A stretch of DNA of 64,000 bases from Natrialba swarupiae (lineage in GTDB: Archaea > Halobacteriota > Halobacteria > Halobacteriales > Natrialbaceae), in assembly GCF_008245225.1 (NCBI RefSeq), contig NZ_VTAW01000008.1, positions 1 through 64,000 on the forward strand, in the 5' to 3' direction. Shown here in pieces: positions 1-8,870 of the stretch. The position numbers and the translations under genes are program-made. Each line of letters begins with the position of its first letter. Positions within the stretch are counted from its first letter, which is position 1. The notes beneath the pieces were generated by a model, which was given only the letters and a program-made list of their open reading frames with translations, did no database searches and was not told the origin of the DNA.

Positions 1-420
1 CATGTGACGGAACGACGGCGAACCAGTGAATGGATCGGCTGTATGCAAGCGATTGCCGACGACTACCCGGATGCGGACTGCATCCGGGTAGTCTTGGACA
101 ACCTCAGCACGCACAATCCCGCCGCATTCTATCGATTTCACCCACCAGAGAAAGCACGCGACTATCTCGACCGGTTTGAGTTCTATTACACCCCCACACA
201 CGGAAGCTGGCTGAATATGGCCGAACTCGTCTGGAGTACGCTTCAGACACAGTGTCTCAACCGCCGAATTCCCGACGCAGCGACCCTCCGGTCGGAGGTC
301 GCTGCGTGGGAAGCCGAGCGTAATGAAACGAACGTCACGATCAACTGGCAATTCACGAATGAGAACGCTCGAACGAAGCTCCACCGCCTCTATCCGACTC
401 TCGAAGAGGTCGAGAACTAG
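1..420 (+). CDS. IS630-family transposase, C-terminal part (cut by window edge)
   Basis: The frame is open at base 1, so the N-terminus lies outside the window. The visible 138 residues match the C-terminal half of the IS630/Tc1-mariner DDE transposase domain. VVLDNLSTHN carries the second catalytic Asp (residue 32 of the visible part). GSWLNMAELVW carries the third acidic residue (Glu 74). The first catalytic Asp is not in view. The frame ends cleanly at TAG with no internal stop, so this copy may be intact. Bases 421-635 hold only the element end and the promoter side of the next gene; I see no clear terminal inverted repeat. Confidence 0.85.
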   Translation, partial: HVTERRRTSEWIGCMQAIADDYPDADCIRVVLDNLSTHNPAAFYRFHPPEKARDYLDRFEFYYTPTHGSWLNMAELVWSTLQTQCLNRRIPDAATLRSEVAAWEAERNETNVTINWQFTNENARTKLHRLYPTLEEVEN

Positions 421-635
421 TCACTCGACGCTTGGGAAGGTACTAGTACTCCGACAAGCGTCGACTGCAGGCTTGCCAAAGCACTAGGACGAGACACTGC
501 CGTGCCGGAAACAGGAGAACGACACACTGACCTGGCGAAACCCACCGGTCGGACGGAGCGCTACCGAAAACACCCTTCATCTCCGGCAACCGGAGCGTCG
601 CAACCACTAACACGATCGGCGACGACCCACCGTGT

Positions 636-1475
636 ATGACGGATCTCGCCGACCGCCGATGGCGGCTCGTCGTCGACGACGCTCGCGACGGCGCGACCCA
701 GATGGCACTCGAGGAAGTCGCCGCCCGGACTACAATCGCGGACGACCGCCGGACGGTCAGGGTTTACTCGTGGGAGCCGAGTACGCTCTCGCTGGGCTAT
801 CGTCAGGACCCAGACACTGTCGACTGGAACTACTGCGACCGTGAGGGAATCGACGTCACGCGACGCCAAACCGGTGGCGGCGGGATCTATCACGACCGGT
901 ACGCCGACATCTCCTATACGATCGTCGCGCCGGCTGACGAGGTTCCAGGGGACCTGATGGACTGTTACGCGCTGTTTTGCGAGCCGATCCTCGAGGGGCT
1001 CCGACGGATGGGGGTCGACGCGGATTTCGCAGCGGCCGAACAGGCGTCGATCTACCAACCATCGTGTTATCTCCGTGATATCAATCCAGCCCACGACGTC
1101 GTCGCGCCCGCATCGGGCGATCGCCCCGGAAAGATCAGCGGTAACGCCCAGTACCGCCAGCGTGACGTCGTTATTCAGCACGGATCGATCAGCTACGACC
1201 TCGAGCCCGAACGCCACGTCGGCGTCTTCGCGGGCGACCTCGAGCCCGAGACGTTCACCGACCGGGTGACGAGCATCCGCGAGCAGACTGGGATCGACCG
1301 TGAGGAAGCCGTTTCGACGCTCGCCCAAGCGTTGGGCGATTGGTGTGGCGCGGACGAGGGGTCGTGGCGGGAAGACGAACTCGAGGCCGCCGCGGACCTC
1401 GCAGAGGCGAAATACGGGTCGGACGCGTGGATCCGCAACCGGGAGCTCCGAGAGCAGGATGGCGGCCGACCGTGA
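636..1475 (+). CDS. lplA: Lipoate--protein ligase family protein (biotin/lipoate A/B ligase fold)
   Basis: The 279-aa protein has the landmarks of the lipoate/octanoate transferase fold: RRQTGGGGIYHD (residues 77-87) for the RRxxGGGxV(F/Y)HD signature and GKISGNAQYRQRD (165-177) with the conserved Lys 166 that binds the acyl-adenylate. Family members attach lipoate or octanoate to the E2 or GcvH lipoyl domain. Haloarchaea carry several paralogues, so the exact substrate is open. The start is an ATG about 30 nt after an A-rich stretch. It stands alone, transcribed towards the endonuclease IV gene. Confidence 0.82.
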   Translation: MTDLADRRWRLVVDDARDGATQMALEEVAARTTIADDRRTVRVYSWEPSTLSLGYRQDPDTVDWNYCDREGIDVTRRQTGGGGIYHDRYADISYTIVAPADEVPGDLMDCYALFCEPILEGLRRMGVDADFAAAEQASIYQPSCYLRDINPAHDVVAPASGDRPGKISGNAQYRQRDVVIQHGSISYDLEPERHVGVFAGDLEPETFTDRVTSIREQTGIDREEAVSTLAQALGDWCGADEGSWREDELEAAADLAEAKYGSDAWIRNRELREQDGGRP

Positions 1476-1629
1476 CCGGTGGGCGAGCGGATCGGGAGAC
1501 GGTCGACATCGTCGAGGGCTGGGACGTTTGCGGTGCAACTCGAGACGTCGGGATCGTGCCCACCGAGTAACGCACCGGTGCTCGAGACGCTCCGGTATAC
1601 CTATCACGAACCAGTACTGACGGGAGTTT

Positions 1630-2505
1630 ATGACCATGAAAGTCGGCGCACACGTCTCGATCTCCGGCTCGCGCGTCTCCTCCGACGAGGAAACGCCGCC
1701 GTACGACGACATCCGCAACGCGGTTCACCGCCAGCTCGCCTTTGGCGGCAACTGCGGACAGGTGTTTACCACCTCGCCGCAGGTCTGGGCCCAGCCCGAG
1801 ATCAGCGACGAAGCCGTCGAGGGCTTTCAGGACGAAACCGACGAGCAACTCGAGGGGCCGTGGGTGATCCACTCGGCGTACCTCGTCAACCTCTGTACGC
1901 CCAAAGAGGATCTCCGGCGCAAGTCGAAAGAGAGTATGCAGGCAGAACTCGACGCCGCCGAAACACTGGGAATTCCGTACGTCAACGTCCACCTCGGCGC
2001 GCACACCGGCGCGGGCGTCGAGGGTGGCCTCGATAACGCCGCGAGCGTCATCGACGACCTAGAGGTGCCCGACGGCGTCGAAATCCTCATCGAGTCCGAC
2101 GCGGGCAGCGGCACCAAACTCGGCGGCGAGTTCGAGCACCTCGCGGGGATCATCGAGCGCACCGAGACGGACATCGGCATCTGCATCGACACCGCCCACA
2201 CGCTCGTCGCGGGCAACGACCTCACGACGCCCGAAGCCGTCGACGAGACCGTCGGGCGCTTCGACGACGTTGTCGGACTCGAGTACCTCGAGTACATCCA
2301 CCTCAACGACTCGAAACACGACGTCGGCACGCACAAGGACGAACACGCTCACATCGGCGAGGGGTACATCGGTGAGGACGGTATGGAGGCGATCGTGAAT
2401 CATCCGGATCTGCGGGATCTGCCGTTCGCACTCGAGACGCCAACCGAGGACGGGCGCGGCTTCGCCTGGAACATCGAGACGGTCAAGGAACTCCGCGACC
2501 CGTAG
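1630..2505 (+). CDS. nfo: Endonuclease IV (AP endonuclease, xylose isomerase-like TIM barrel)
   Basis: Starts [11 protein letters not shown], the standard N-terminus of endonuclease IV, preceded by two extra codons (Met-Thr) from an upstream ATG; ATG 1636 is the alternative start. Metal-binding blocks occur in family order: [52 protein letters not shown] (split across residues 225-246), and [10 protein letters not shown]. Length (291 aa) is normal. The enzyme cleaves the backbone 5' of abasic sites in base excision repair. It is followed by an ASCH protein gene on the same strand after a 114-bp gap. Confidence 0.95.
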   Translation: MTMKVGAHVSISGSRVSSDEETPPYDDIRNAVHRQLAFGGNCGQVFTTSPQVWAQPEISDEAVEGFQDETDEQLEGPWVIHSAYLVNLCTPKEDLRRKSKESMQAELDAAETLGIPYVNVHLGAHTGAGVEGGLDNAASVIDDLEVPDGVEILIESDAGSGTKLGGEFEHLAGIIERTETDIGICIDTAHTLVAGNDLTTPEAVDETVGRFDDVVGLEYLEYIHLNDSKHDVGTHKDEHAHIGEGYIGEDGMEAIVNHPDLRDLPFALETPTEDGRGFAWNIETVKELRDP

Positions 2506-2619
2506 AGACTCGAGCGTTCTCGAGGGCGAGCGTGGCCGAATTGGGGGATGTGCGCTCGCACCGAACCTGGATACTGTCCAGACGACAGTATATGTGTCTC
2601 CAGTGGCAACTCATCACCC

Positions 2620-2931
2620 ATGACGCGAATCGACGCAGCCGAGTTGTTGCCGGCAGAACGGATTAGACGGAAAGCACTTCGCGGCGACATCACACAGTTG
2701 CATCGCGGGGATCCACACGCGACCGAGGGAGATACCTTCGTTATCGAGGAGACGACCTTCGAGGTCACGAACGTAGAACACCGGAAATTGGGTGAACTCA
2801 CCGACGAGGACGCCCGTGCAGAGGGATCGCCGAACCTCGAAGCGTACAAGCGTCGCATCGAGGCAACGCATGACACCGAGTGGGACGACGAGAGCGAGGC
2901 AGTGTTACACGAGTTCGAGCCGCGGTCGTGA
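2620..2931 (+). CDS. ASCH-domain (PUA-like) protein
   Basis: A 103-aa protein starting MTRIDAAELLPAERIRRKAL. The reading frame is open further upstream to 2548, but the ATG at 2620 gives the usual N-terminus. The core pattern (a short helix, then GDPHATEGDTFVIEETTFEV, then the tail LTDEDARAEGSPNLEAYKRRI) fits the small ASCH proteins of haloarchaea, in which a beta-barrel ends with an ED-A-EG-xS motif. ASCH domains are thought to bind RNA or modified bases. The molecular role of this one is unknown. Confidence 0.75.
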   Translation: MTRIDAAELLPAERIRRKALRGDITQLHRGDPHATEGDTFVIEETTFEVTNVEHRKLGELTDEDARAEGSPNLEAYKRRIEATHDTEWDDESEAVLHEFEPRS

Positions 2932-2994
2932 CCAGTTATTTCGTACTCTCCGAAGCACCGACTGACGAGCGAAATCGACTCGTTTTTACTCGAG

Positions 2995-3879
2995 ATGCGT
3001 GTATCGTCGTTCGTGCGCGAATTCTCCGAGGACTACCTCGAGCGAACCCGCGAGGGAATGTGGGACGACTCCCGCGAGGCCCTCGAAGCGCTGGCACTCG
3101 ACTCCCACGAGCGCATCCTCGACGTCGGCTGTGGCACCGGCGAGTTGAGCCGCGTCCTCGCCGAGGAGACCCCGGAGACGACCGATGTGGTCGGCTGCGA
3201 CGCCGATCCGACCCTGCTCGCGGTCGCGAGCGCCGGCGACGATCCCGTTACCGCGGTCGCCGGCGACGCCCTTCGCCTCCCGTTTCCCGACGACAGCTTC
3301 GATCTGGTCGTCTGTCAGGCGCTGCTGATCAACCTCCCCGATCCCGCCACGGCGGTCGCGGAGTTCGCTCGCGTCTCGTCGGATCTCGTCGCCGCCGTCG
3401 AACCGGACAACGCCGCCGTCGAGATCGACTCGAGCGTCGAAAGCGAGGGCAACCTCGAGCGACGGGCGCGGCGGGCGTACCTAGACGGCGTCGGGACCGA
3501 CGTCTCGCTCGGCGCCGATGCCCGCGACGCCTTCGAGGAGGCCGATATCGCGGTGGTCGAGACCCGCCAGTACGATCACGTCCGAACGATCGAACCGCCG
3601 TACTGCGAGGGGGCTCTGGAGGCGGCGCGTCGGAAGGCGACGGGTGCCGGACTGGCCGACGACCGGGAGACGATGCTCGAGGGCGAGTTGACCGAGACGG
3701 AGTACGACGATCTCCGGAGCGCGTGGCGGACGATGGGCCGGGACGTGATCGACCAGATGGGGGCACGGGAGTACCAGCGCGAGGAGACGGTCCCGTTTTT
3801 CGTCACTGTCGGTCGCGTTCGAAGCACTGATCGAACCAGTTGGGTCGACGGTTCAACCTCGACGCCCAACGATGTTTGA
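2995..3879 (+). CDS. Class I SAM-dependent methyltransferase
   Basis: 294 aa. Motif I is ILDVGCGTGE (residues 41-50). Motif II is VVGCDADPTLL, and the post-motif region is GDALRLPFPDDSFDLVVCQALL, as in the UbiE/type-11 methyltransferases. The substrate cannot be told from sequence. The C-terminal 100 residues are helical and family-specific. The last 15 residues are low-complexity. Convergent with the SUI1 gene on the other strand, 63 bp away. Confidence 0.88.
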   Translation: MRVSSFVREFSEDYLERTREGMWDDSREALEALALDSHERILDVGCGTGELSRVLAEETPETTDVVGCDADPTLLAVASAGDDPVTAVAGDALRLPFPDDSFDLVVCQALLINLPDPATAVAEFARVSSDLVAAVEPDNAAVEIDSSVESEGNLERRARRAYLDGVGTDVSLGADARDAFEEADIAVVETRQYDHVRTIEPPYCEGALEAARRKATGAGLADDRETMLEGELTETEYDDLRSAWRTMGRDVIDQMGAREYQREETVPFFVTVGRVRSTDRTSWVDGSTSTPNDV

Positions 3880-3942
3880 CAGTTTCGGGAGTAGCCGAAA
3901 TAAAAACCGATTTCGTTCGGATCCCGCGAAAGACAGAGGTTC

Positions 3943-4236
3943 CTACTCCACGTCGTAGCCGTGGTCTTGGAGCAACTCGGGGAGGCGGTCGCGGTGGTCT
4001 CCCTGTAGTTCGATCGTATCGTCGGAGACCGTGCCCCCGGCCGCCAGCGATGACTTGAGAGATGACGCGAGCGATTCTATCTTCGATTCCGGAATATCAA
4101 GCCCTGACACCAGTGTGACAGCCTTTCCGTACCGCCGTTCATCAACAGTAATCGATACCTGTTGCTGGGCTTTGTCGAGCGCATCGTGGCCGTCAAGTTC
4201 ATCCAGCAACTCGTCCAGGGAGTCATCCTCTCTCAC
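3943..4236 (-). CDS. SUI1/eIF1-family translation factor
   Basis: The core VSITVDERRYGKAVTLVSGL, then KSSLAAGGTVSDDTIELQGDHRD and RLPELLQDHGYDVE, matches archaeal SUI1 (eIF1-like) proteins. They act on the 30S subunit in start-codon selection. The frame extends to a GTG at 4281, but the AT-rich TATA-like run at about 4255-4268 sits 25-30 nt before the GTG at 4236. I therefore take 4236 as the leaderless start (97 aa, VREDDSLDELLDEL). The 15-residue upstream extension would overlap its own promoter. Confidence 0.85.
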   Translation of the reverse strand: MREDDSLDELLDELDGHDALDKAQQQVSITVDERRYGKAVTLVSGLDIPESKIESLASSLKSSLAAGGTVSDDTIELQGDHRDRLPELLQDHGYDVE

Positions 4237-4249
4237 GATGTTAACTCCA

Positions 4250-4270
4250 AGTCCCAAATTAATATATTTT
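4250..4270 (-). promoter_or_regulatory. Promoter of the SUI1 gene
   Basis: On the minus strand an AT run (aaaatatattaatt) lies 25-30 nt upstream of the GTG at 4236, the usual spacing for a TATA box of a leaderless haloarchaeal transcript. It stands out in a GC-rich background. Confidence 0.6.
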
Positions 4271-4287
4271 TGTGATAGCACTGTGTG

Positions 4288-4557
4288 ACGCTACAGAACA
4301 TCATCTTCGGGACACTCTTTGTCCACGAACTCCGAGAGTTCTCGATTGCTCACTACCGGCGCTGTCGAAACGGTTGCCCGAAGATACCCAGAAAAGCCAC
4401 CAACGACGTCCGATTTCACGAGGAAAACTTGCTATCGCCACTCAACCGAGGTGTGAGTCTTAGTTGAAGACGAATACCCACGTCGGCATCGTCTTACACA
4501 ACACCACGACCCGATCGTGAGACGTCTCCGCCGCCTTCGGCGTCTCCACGGCCAGTT
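4288..4557. other. Intergenic stretch, probable decayed coding sequence
   Basis: No intact gene. The minus strand reads a protein-like segment ending in RELSEFVDKECPEDDVL and a stop near 4300, but further up it meets an in-frame stop. The plus strand has short overlapping frames of 60-63 codons with no family match that I recognise. Composition is less GC-rich than the flanks. I read this as a decayed gene, low confidence. The palindromic repeat at 4558-4641 follows. Confidence 0.35.
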
Positions 4558-4641
4558 CATACGTTCTGCTGACCGCAGTTCAAGCGTAACCGCCGTCCGT
4601 GTCGCGGGTGCGCCGGAACTGACTGACAGCAAGCCGTATCA
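4558..4641. repeat. Dispersed palindromic repeat, copy A
   Basis: Imperfect inverted repeat of about 84 bp. The right arm reads gcgggtgcgccgg, then aactgactgacagc, then aagccgtatca. The left arm (starting catacgttctgctgacc) is its degenerate reverse complement. The right end supplies the TCA (stop codon TGA) of the DUF7095-like gene on the minus strand. Copy B at 25763-25844 has the same arms, and a half copy lies at 61348-61365. Confidence 0.65.
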
Positions 4642-5349
4642 GACCACGTCGCCGCGAACCGTCGTCCCCTCCTGGTCGGCACGCCAGGTGTGAAGTTGCT
4701 GGGCCGCCTCGGTCGCCTCCTCGCCGTCCATTCCGAGCATCTCGAGGGCATCAGAGAGCGTCGGCAGGGCAAGTTCACTCTCGCGAAGCTTTCGGAACGC
4801 CTCGTCGCTTCGGGTGCCGTCGACCCAGAGACAGACCCCGCGGGGGTCGAGCAACTGAGTGTAATCCTCGCGCAGTTTCGCCCCGCGCAGGCGCTGGGTG
4901 ACGTTGTCCTCGAAGGAGGCGTTACAGACCTCGAGGTGGACCGGTTCGTCCGTCTCGAGCAAGTGAGCCGCGAGGCACTTTTCGGGGGCAGCGTGCCCGT
5001 TCGCGTTCGCACGGAGATACTCGGGGTACGCTGTGGCCCAGTCGGCCCGGACCGACTTGCCGACGCCTTCGACCCCGTGGGAGTCCCGGAACGCGGCGTC
5101 GGGATCCTCGTTCGTCCGGCTCGAGTCGATCCCGTCGCCGACGTCCCCGCTACCGGTTGTCGCGCTGTCGTCTCGCACGAGAATGTCCTTCGTGAGGTAG
5201 ACGTCGAGCCGGTCGACGGGGTCGAGTCCCAGCGCAACGTCACCGAACGCCCACACCTCCCGGACGGGAACGGGCATCCGCTCGTTCTCGACGGCGTCGA
5301 CGATCTCTTCGAGCCGATCGACCGCCTCGGCGCGACCAAGGTCGCTCAT
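4639..5349 (-). CDS. Conserved haloarchaeal protein (DUF7095-like)
   Basis: 236 aa from MSDLGRAEAVDRLEEIVDAV; the frame runs nine codons further upstream, but ATG 5349 is the natural start. The pattern (N-terminal REVWAFGDVALGLDPVDRLDVYLTKDILV, central EKCLAAHLLETDEPVHLEVCNASFEDNVTQRL, C-terminal LRESELALPTLSDALEMLGM) is conserved among haloarchaea. The first block recalls a minimal nucleotidyltransferase-like strand pair, but I see no catalytic triad, so no function is assigned. Its stop codon lies inside palindromic repeat copy A. Confidence 0.75.
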   Translation of the reverse strand: MSDLGRAEAVDRLEEIVDAVENERMPVPVREVWAFGDVALGLDPVDRLDVYLTKDILVRDDSATTGSGDVGDGIDSSRTNEDPDAAFRDSHGVEGVGKSVRADWATAYPEYLRANANGHAAPEKCLAAHLLETDEPVHLEVCNASFEDNVTQRLRGAKLREDYTQLLDPRGVCLWVDGTRSDEAFRKLRESELALPTLSDALEMLGMDGEEATEAAQQLHTWRADQEGTTVRGDVV

Positions 5350-5416
5350 TGGCGGACGTGGGGGCTCGATGTGCAAAACCGTTTCTCAGCGCGGCGGCGA
5401 ACGGAGACCGTGGCGT

Positions 5417-5890
5417 TTACGCCGCCTTCGAGCCGTCGGTCGTCACGTACACCGTCTTCCGGACGGTCGCGTGGACGGTGCCGTCGGCGTCGACGAGGTC
5501 GACCGTGTAGTGGCGGTCGACCGACTCCGTCCCCTCGGTCTCGAGTTCGGAACGGATCGCGGCTATCTCCTCGTCGGTGATCGTAAACCGTGCGTACAGC
5601 GTGTCTCGCCCCGGCTTCTTGAACCGGATCTCCGCTTCCTTGTCCCAGACGACGTACTCGTCCCCGAGCGTTTTCAGGAGCATCATCATGTAAAACGGAT
5701 CCACAGCCCCGTAGATGCTCCCGCCGAAGGTCGTCCCCACGTAGTTTCGAGTGCGCCAGTTCAACGGCAGTTTGATCCGGATTTCCTGCCAGTCGGGTGC
5801 GACGTACGTGACGCGACCGCCGGTTCGGCGGTACGCCGGAAAGAGGTTAAACCCGATCCGGTAGAGCCGAGAACGCAGGGACGAGAGCAT
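5417..5890 (-). CDS. DUF4442 hotdog-fold thioesterase-like protein
   Basis: 157 aa. The central NYVGTTFGGSIYGAVDPFYMMMLLKTLG and the strand IRFKKPGRDTLYARFTIT fit the DUF4442 branch of hotdog proteins, thought to act as acyl-CoA thioesterases. The N-terminus (MLSSLRSRLYRIGFNLFPAYR) is typical of the branch. Substrate unknown. It lies 67 bp upstream of the DUF7095-like gene on the same strand. Confidence 0.8.
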   Translation of the reverse strand: MLSSLRSRLYRIGFNLFPAYRRTGGRVTYVAPDWQEIRIKLPLNWRTRNYVGTTFGGSIYGAVDPFYMMMLLKTLGDEYVVWDKEAEIRFKKPGRDTLYARFTITDEEIAAIRSELETEGTESVDRHYTVDLVDADGTVHATVRKTVYVTTDGSKAA

Positions 5891-6056
5891 ACGCTCGGTA
5901 CGACAACCCCCCTCGAAAGTGTTGGTAAACGGGGCGTCGGTGGCCAGGCGTTTTCCTCAAACGAGTTCCCCGGGTCGTTCCCACGGGAGATATCGAGACT
6001 GCGCCGGCTCCTGTCAAGAGATCAGGTTTTTATCGCTACCGGTCGAAGGGAGAACT

Positions 6057-6791
6057 ATGAGACACCGCGTGTTCAACGAGGACGGCAACGAAGAACTCGT
6101 CTTCGTCATGGGCTGGGGCAACCGCTGGACCCACGAGAACGTCAGTTGGCTGATCGGGAAGCTGACCGAGGCCGGCTACCGGGTCCACGCGTTCGAACTC
6201 CCGACGACCATCGAGGACTTCAAAGCCGACTGGCTCGAGCCGGTCGCCGAGTACGTCCTCGATCTCGAGGAGTACCAGCTACTCGGGCACAGCGCGGGCG
6301 CGCTCGTTGCTCAAGCGCTAGACGGCGCGGACAACCACGTCTACCTGAGCCCGTGGTGGGGGTACGGCGACGACTACCCGGATCGGCTGCTCGAGGCCGT
6401 CTCCACCGTGCCGACGACGCTCCCGTGTCTCCCGGTCGGCGAGATGGACGAGTACACGCTCGGTGAGTTGGCGACCGACCACCAGATCGCGACGACGCCG
6501 CGGTGGGTCTCGCCCGCGTTCGTCCGTGAGACCCGCCACGCCCAGCGAGAATTGCTCGCCATCGATCACGACGCCGTCGTCTTCTGTTCGCTTCGGGACC
6601 CGATGATCGACCTTCGACCTATCGGCGAACGCGTCCCTGCCGAACACGTCGTTCTCTACGACGGCGGCCACGAACTGTTTTCCTCACCGAGCAGGGACCG
6701 GTACGTCGATCTCCTCCTCGAGTCGCTCGAGGGTGGCGCAGCGATCGTCGAAGAGCAGGCTCGAGTTCCGGCCCGCTACAGTAACAACTGA
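6057..6791 (+). CDS. Alpha/beta hydrolase
   Basis: 244 aa. The nucleophile elbow GHSAG places Ser 79. Probable acid and base are Asp in CSLRDPMIDL and His in YDGGHELFSS. The start ATG at 6057 lies 25-30 nt after gttttta, consistent with a leaderless transcript, so the 46-codon upstream extension of the frame is not used. Esterase-, lipase- or peptidase-like; substrate unknown. Confidence 0.85.
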   Translation: MRHRVFNEDGNEELVFVMGWGNRWTHENVSWLIGKLTEAGYRVHAFELPTTIEDFKADWLEPVAEYVLDLEEYQLLGHSAGALVAQALDGADNHVYLSPWWGYGDDYPDRLLEAVSTVPTTLPCLPVGEMDEYTLGELATDHQIATTPRWVSPAFVRETRHAQRELLAIDHDAVVFCSLRDPMIDLRPIGERVPAEHVVLYDGGHELFSSPSRDRYVDLLLESLEGGAAIVEEQARVPARYSNN

Positions 6792-6804
6792 AACGATGTA
6801 CATA

Positions 6805-6831
6805 CCGATCGCCGATCCCTCTGGCGATCGG
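6805..6831 (+). terminator. Hairpin after the alpha/beta hydrolase gene
   Basis: Perfect 9-bp stem ccgatcgcc / ggcgatcgg with a 9-nt loop, starting 14 nt after the stop codon. There is no T tract, so the terminator role is inferred from position. Confidence 0.45.
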
Positions 6832-6878
6832 GTGTGCAATGACGTTCAGTGGCTACTATCGTGCTTTGGCACGCCTGC

Positions 6879-6924
6879 ACTGCAGGGTCGAATTCGGTGG
6901 TGTGGTTCGATTCGACCCTGCAGT
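6879..6924. repeat. Perfect 15-bp inverted repeat
   Basis: actgcagggtcgaat (6879-6893) and attcgaccctgcagt (6910-6924), separated by 16 nt. It lies between the hydrolase gene and ncsA, about 120 bp before the ncsA start. It could be a regulatory site or a remnant of a mobile end. Confidence 0.6.
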
Positions 6925-7043
6925 CGACGCCTGTCGAAGTACTATACTCCCGGGCGGTGTTCGAACGCCGAGATCGCGACGACCGAACAGTGTCCGACGG
7001 AGAGACGAAACGGTGATCCGTTCCGGTCGACAAGGACCCGTCG

Positions 7044-8003
7044 ATGGAGTGTAACCGGTGTGACGGAGAGGCGATCATGCACGCCGCCTACTCCGGTGCC
7101 CACCTCTGTGCCGATCACTTTCGTGAGTCCCTCGAGAAACGGGTCCGCCGGCGGGTTCGACGCGACGATCTGGTCCCCCACGACGCGACGCCCGACGATC
7201 CGCAGACGTGGGTTATCGGCCTCTCGGGCGGGAAAGACAGCGTCGTACTCACGCGAATCCTCCACGACACGTTCGTCGACGATCCTCGCATCGAACTCGT
7301 CGGACTGACGATCCACGAGGGGATCGAAGGCTATCGCGACAAGAGCCTCGAGGCCTGCGTCGAACTCACGGACGACCTCGAGATTCGCCACGAGGTCGTC
7401 AGCTACGAGGAGGAGTTCGGGATTCGGATGGACGACGTCGTCGAAGACGATCCCGAAAATATGGCTGCCTGCGCCTATTGCGGGGTGTTCAGACGTGACG
7501 TCCTCTCGCGATACGCCGAGACACTCGAGGCCGATCTGCTGTTGACCGGCCACAATCTCGACGACGAAGCCCAGACGGCGATGATGAACGTCCTCGAGGG
7601 AGACGTCGCCCAGATGGCCAAACACTTCGATGCGAGCCTGGGTCCGCTCACCGAACGCGAGGAAACCGACGAGTTCGTTCCGCGAGCGAAACCACTGCGT
7701 GACGTCCCCGAGAAGGAGGTCGCTCTCTACGCCCACGTCGAGGACCTGCCCGCCCACATCACCGAGTGTCCACACGCGAGCGAGGCCTACCGCGGCGAGA
7801 TCCAGCAACTGCTCTACAACCTCGAGGAGAACCATCCCGGAACGCGACACTCGATCCTCTCGGGTTACGAGGAACTCGCGTCGATCGTCGCCCGCGAGTA
7901 CAGCGGCGAGGACGGGGCAGAACTTCGCGAGTGTGCCGAGTGCGGTTCGACGACGACGCGTGAAATCTGTCGCAAGTGCTCGTTGCTCGAGTCCCTCGCC
8001 TGA
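7044..8003 (+). CDS. ncsA: tRNA 2-thiolation protein NcsA (Ctu1/TtuA-like)
   Basis: 319 aa. N-terminal zinc finger MECNRC...HLCADH; PP-loop SGGKDS (61-66) for ATP; CAYCGVFRR with catalytic or cluster-binding Cys 143 and Cys 146; LLTGHNLDDEAQT; and a C-terminal zinc finger CAECG...CRKC. This domain order is that of Ctu1/NcsA, which adenylates and thiolates the wobble uridine of tRNAs for Lys, Glu and Gln, in archaea using SAMP ubiquitin-like sulfur carriers. It is monocistronic here. Confidence 0.93.
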   Translation: MECNRCDGEAIMHAAYSGAHLCADHFRESLEKRVRRRVRRDDLVPHDATPDDPQTWVIGLSGGKDSVVLTRILHDTFVDDPRIELVGLTIHEGIEGYRDKSLEACVELTDDLEIRHEVVSYEEEFGIRMDDVVEDDPENMAACAYCGVFRRDVLSRYAETLEADLLLTGHNLDDEAQTAMMNVLEGDVAQMAKHFDASLGPLTEREETDEFVPRAKPLRDVPEKEVALYAHVEDLPAHITECPHASEAYRGEIQQLLYNLEENHPGTRHSILSGYEELASIVAREYSGEDGAELRECAECGSTTTREICRKCSLLESLA

Positions 8004-8134
8004 TACTGACGGTCTTTCTCCCGTCGGACAGCCGATCCGATCGTCGAGAACGGCAGTAGTCGCCGTCGAGTCGATCGTGTACGACGTGTCTTACACGACA
8101 GACACAACCGAGATCCGACCAGCCGTCGGACTCG

Positions 8135-8674
8135 CTATCCGTATCCGAACAAGCGGGCGGCACCGAGCAGGCCCCACGCCGCCGCGAGCAAGAGTGCGAC
8201 GTACAGGCCGTTGCCGACGCCGGAGGCGATCAAGAATCGGCGAACGGGGTACGCGCTTACTCCCGCGACCACGGTCATCAGTCCGCGGATTCCGGGGATC
8301 GCGTTCGTCGCACAGATCGCCCAGCCGCCGTAGGCGTCGAACTGACGTTCGACGAATTCGAGCCGACGCTCGCTGATACGTCCCTGGACGACGTCCGGAA
8401 GCCGCTCGAGGTAGGGCACCGTCCGACGGAGGCCGAACAGTTCCGGCGACTCCTCGTTGAATCCGCGATAGAGCGTCCACTGGCCGACGGTCGCGGCGAG
8501 GACGCAACCGAGGACTGTCGCCGTCGTCGCCGTCCGCCCCGGATCGGCCACCGTCACGTAGCCGACGAAAACGACCGGCGGCTGGAGGAGTTTTCCGACG
8601 ACGAGCCCCTCGAGATAGAAGAGGGCAACGAGTACCGGGACGCCAATCGACACCACGAGCGTCACGAGGTCCAT
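8135..8674 (-). CDS. DedA/VTT-family membrane protein
   Basis: 179 aa with about five hydrophobic segments. The motif FDAYGGWAICATNAIPGIRGLMTVVAGVSAYPVRRF corresponds to the DedA/SNARE-associated signature (F.R..G...R..PGIR....G...M....F). Members are thought to be lipid scramblases or flippases. Convergent with ncsA. A small GTGTCT/AGACAC hairpin (8086-8105) lies between the two 3' ends. Confidence 0.8.
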   Translation of the reverse strand: MDLVTLVVSIGVPVLVALFYLEGLVVGKLLQPPVVFVGYVTVADPGRTATTATVLGCVLAATVGQWTLYRGFNEESPELFGLRRTVPYLERLPDVVQGRISERRLEFVERQFDAYGGWAICATNAIPGIRGLMTVVAGVSAYPVRRFLIASGVGNGLYVALLLAAAWGLLGAARLFGYG

Positions 8675-8870
8675 CCATCACCACGTCGCATAGTTCATCG
8701 ATACGACTAATCGCGTATGTCACCTCCGATGATCGACTGGAACTCGAAGACGCCAGGGGCGGTCGACCCTCGAGTCGTTTGCACGGTTTCGAGAGCAGTA
8801 TCGCCACTTCCCCTCCGAGCCAGCGCAAAAACGGACGTCAGATGTAAACTTCGTCCAACGGTGTCCGAAG

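Noticed and set aside
561-1718. 385-codon minus-strand open frame over the lplA gene
   Set aside because: Arg/Pro-rich translation in antisense to a clear family gene; GC-rich DNA keeps the opposite frame open.
4272-4467. Overlapping 60-63 codon plus-strand frames
   Set aside because: No family recognised, no promoter, and both strands show signs of decay.
8086-8105. GTGTCT...AGACAC site with a GTCTTAC core as a further CdrS operator
   Set aside because: It lies between two convergent 3' ends with no promoter to control; a shared terminator hairpin is simpler.
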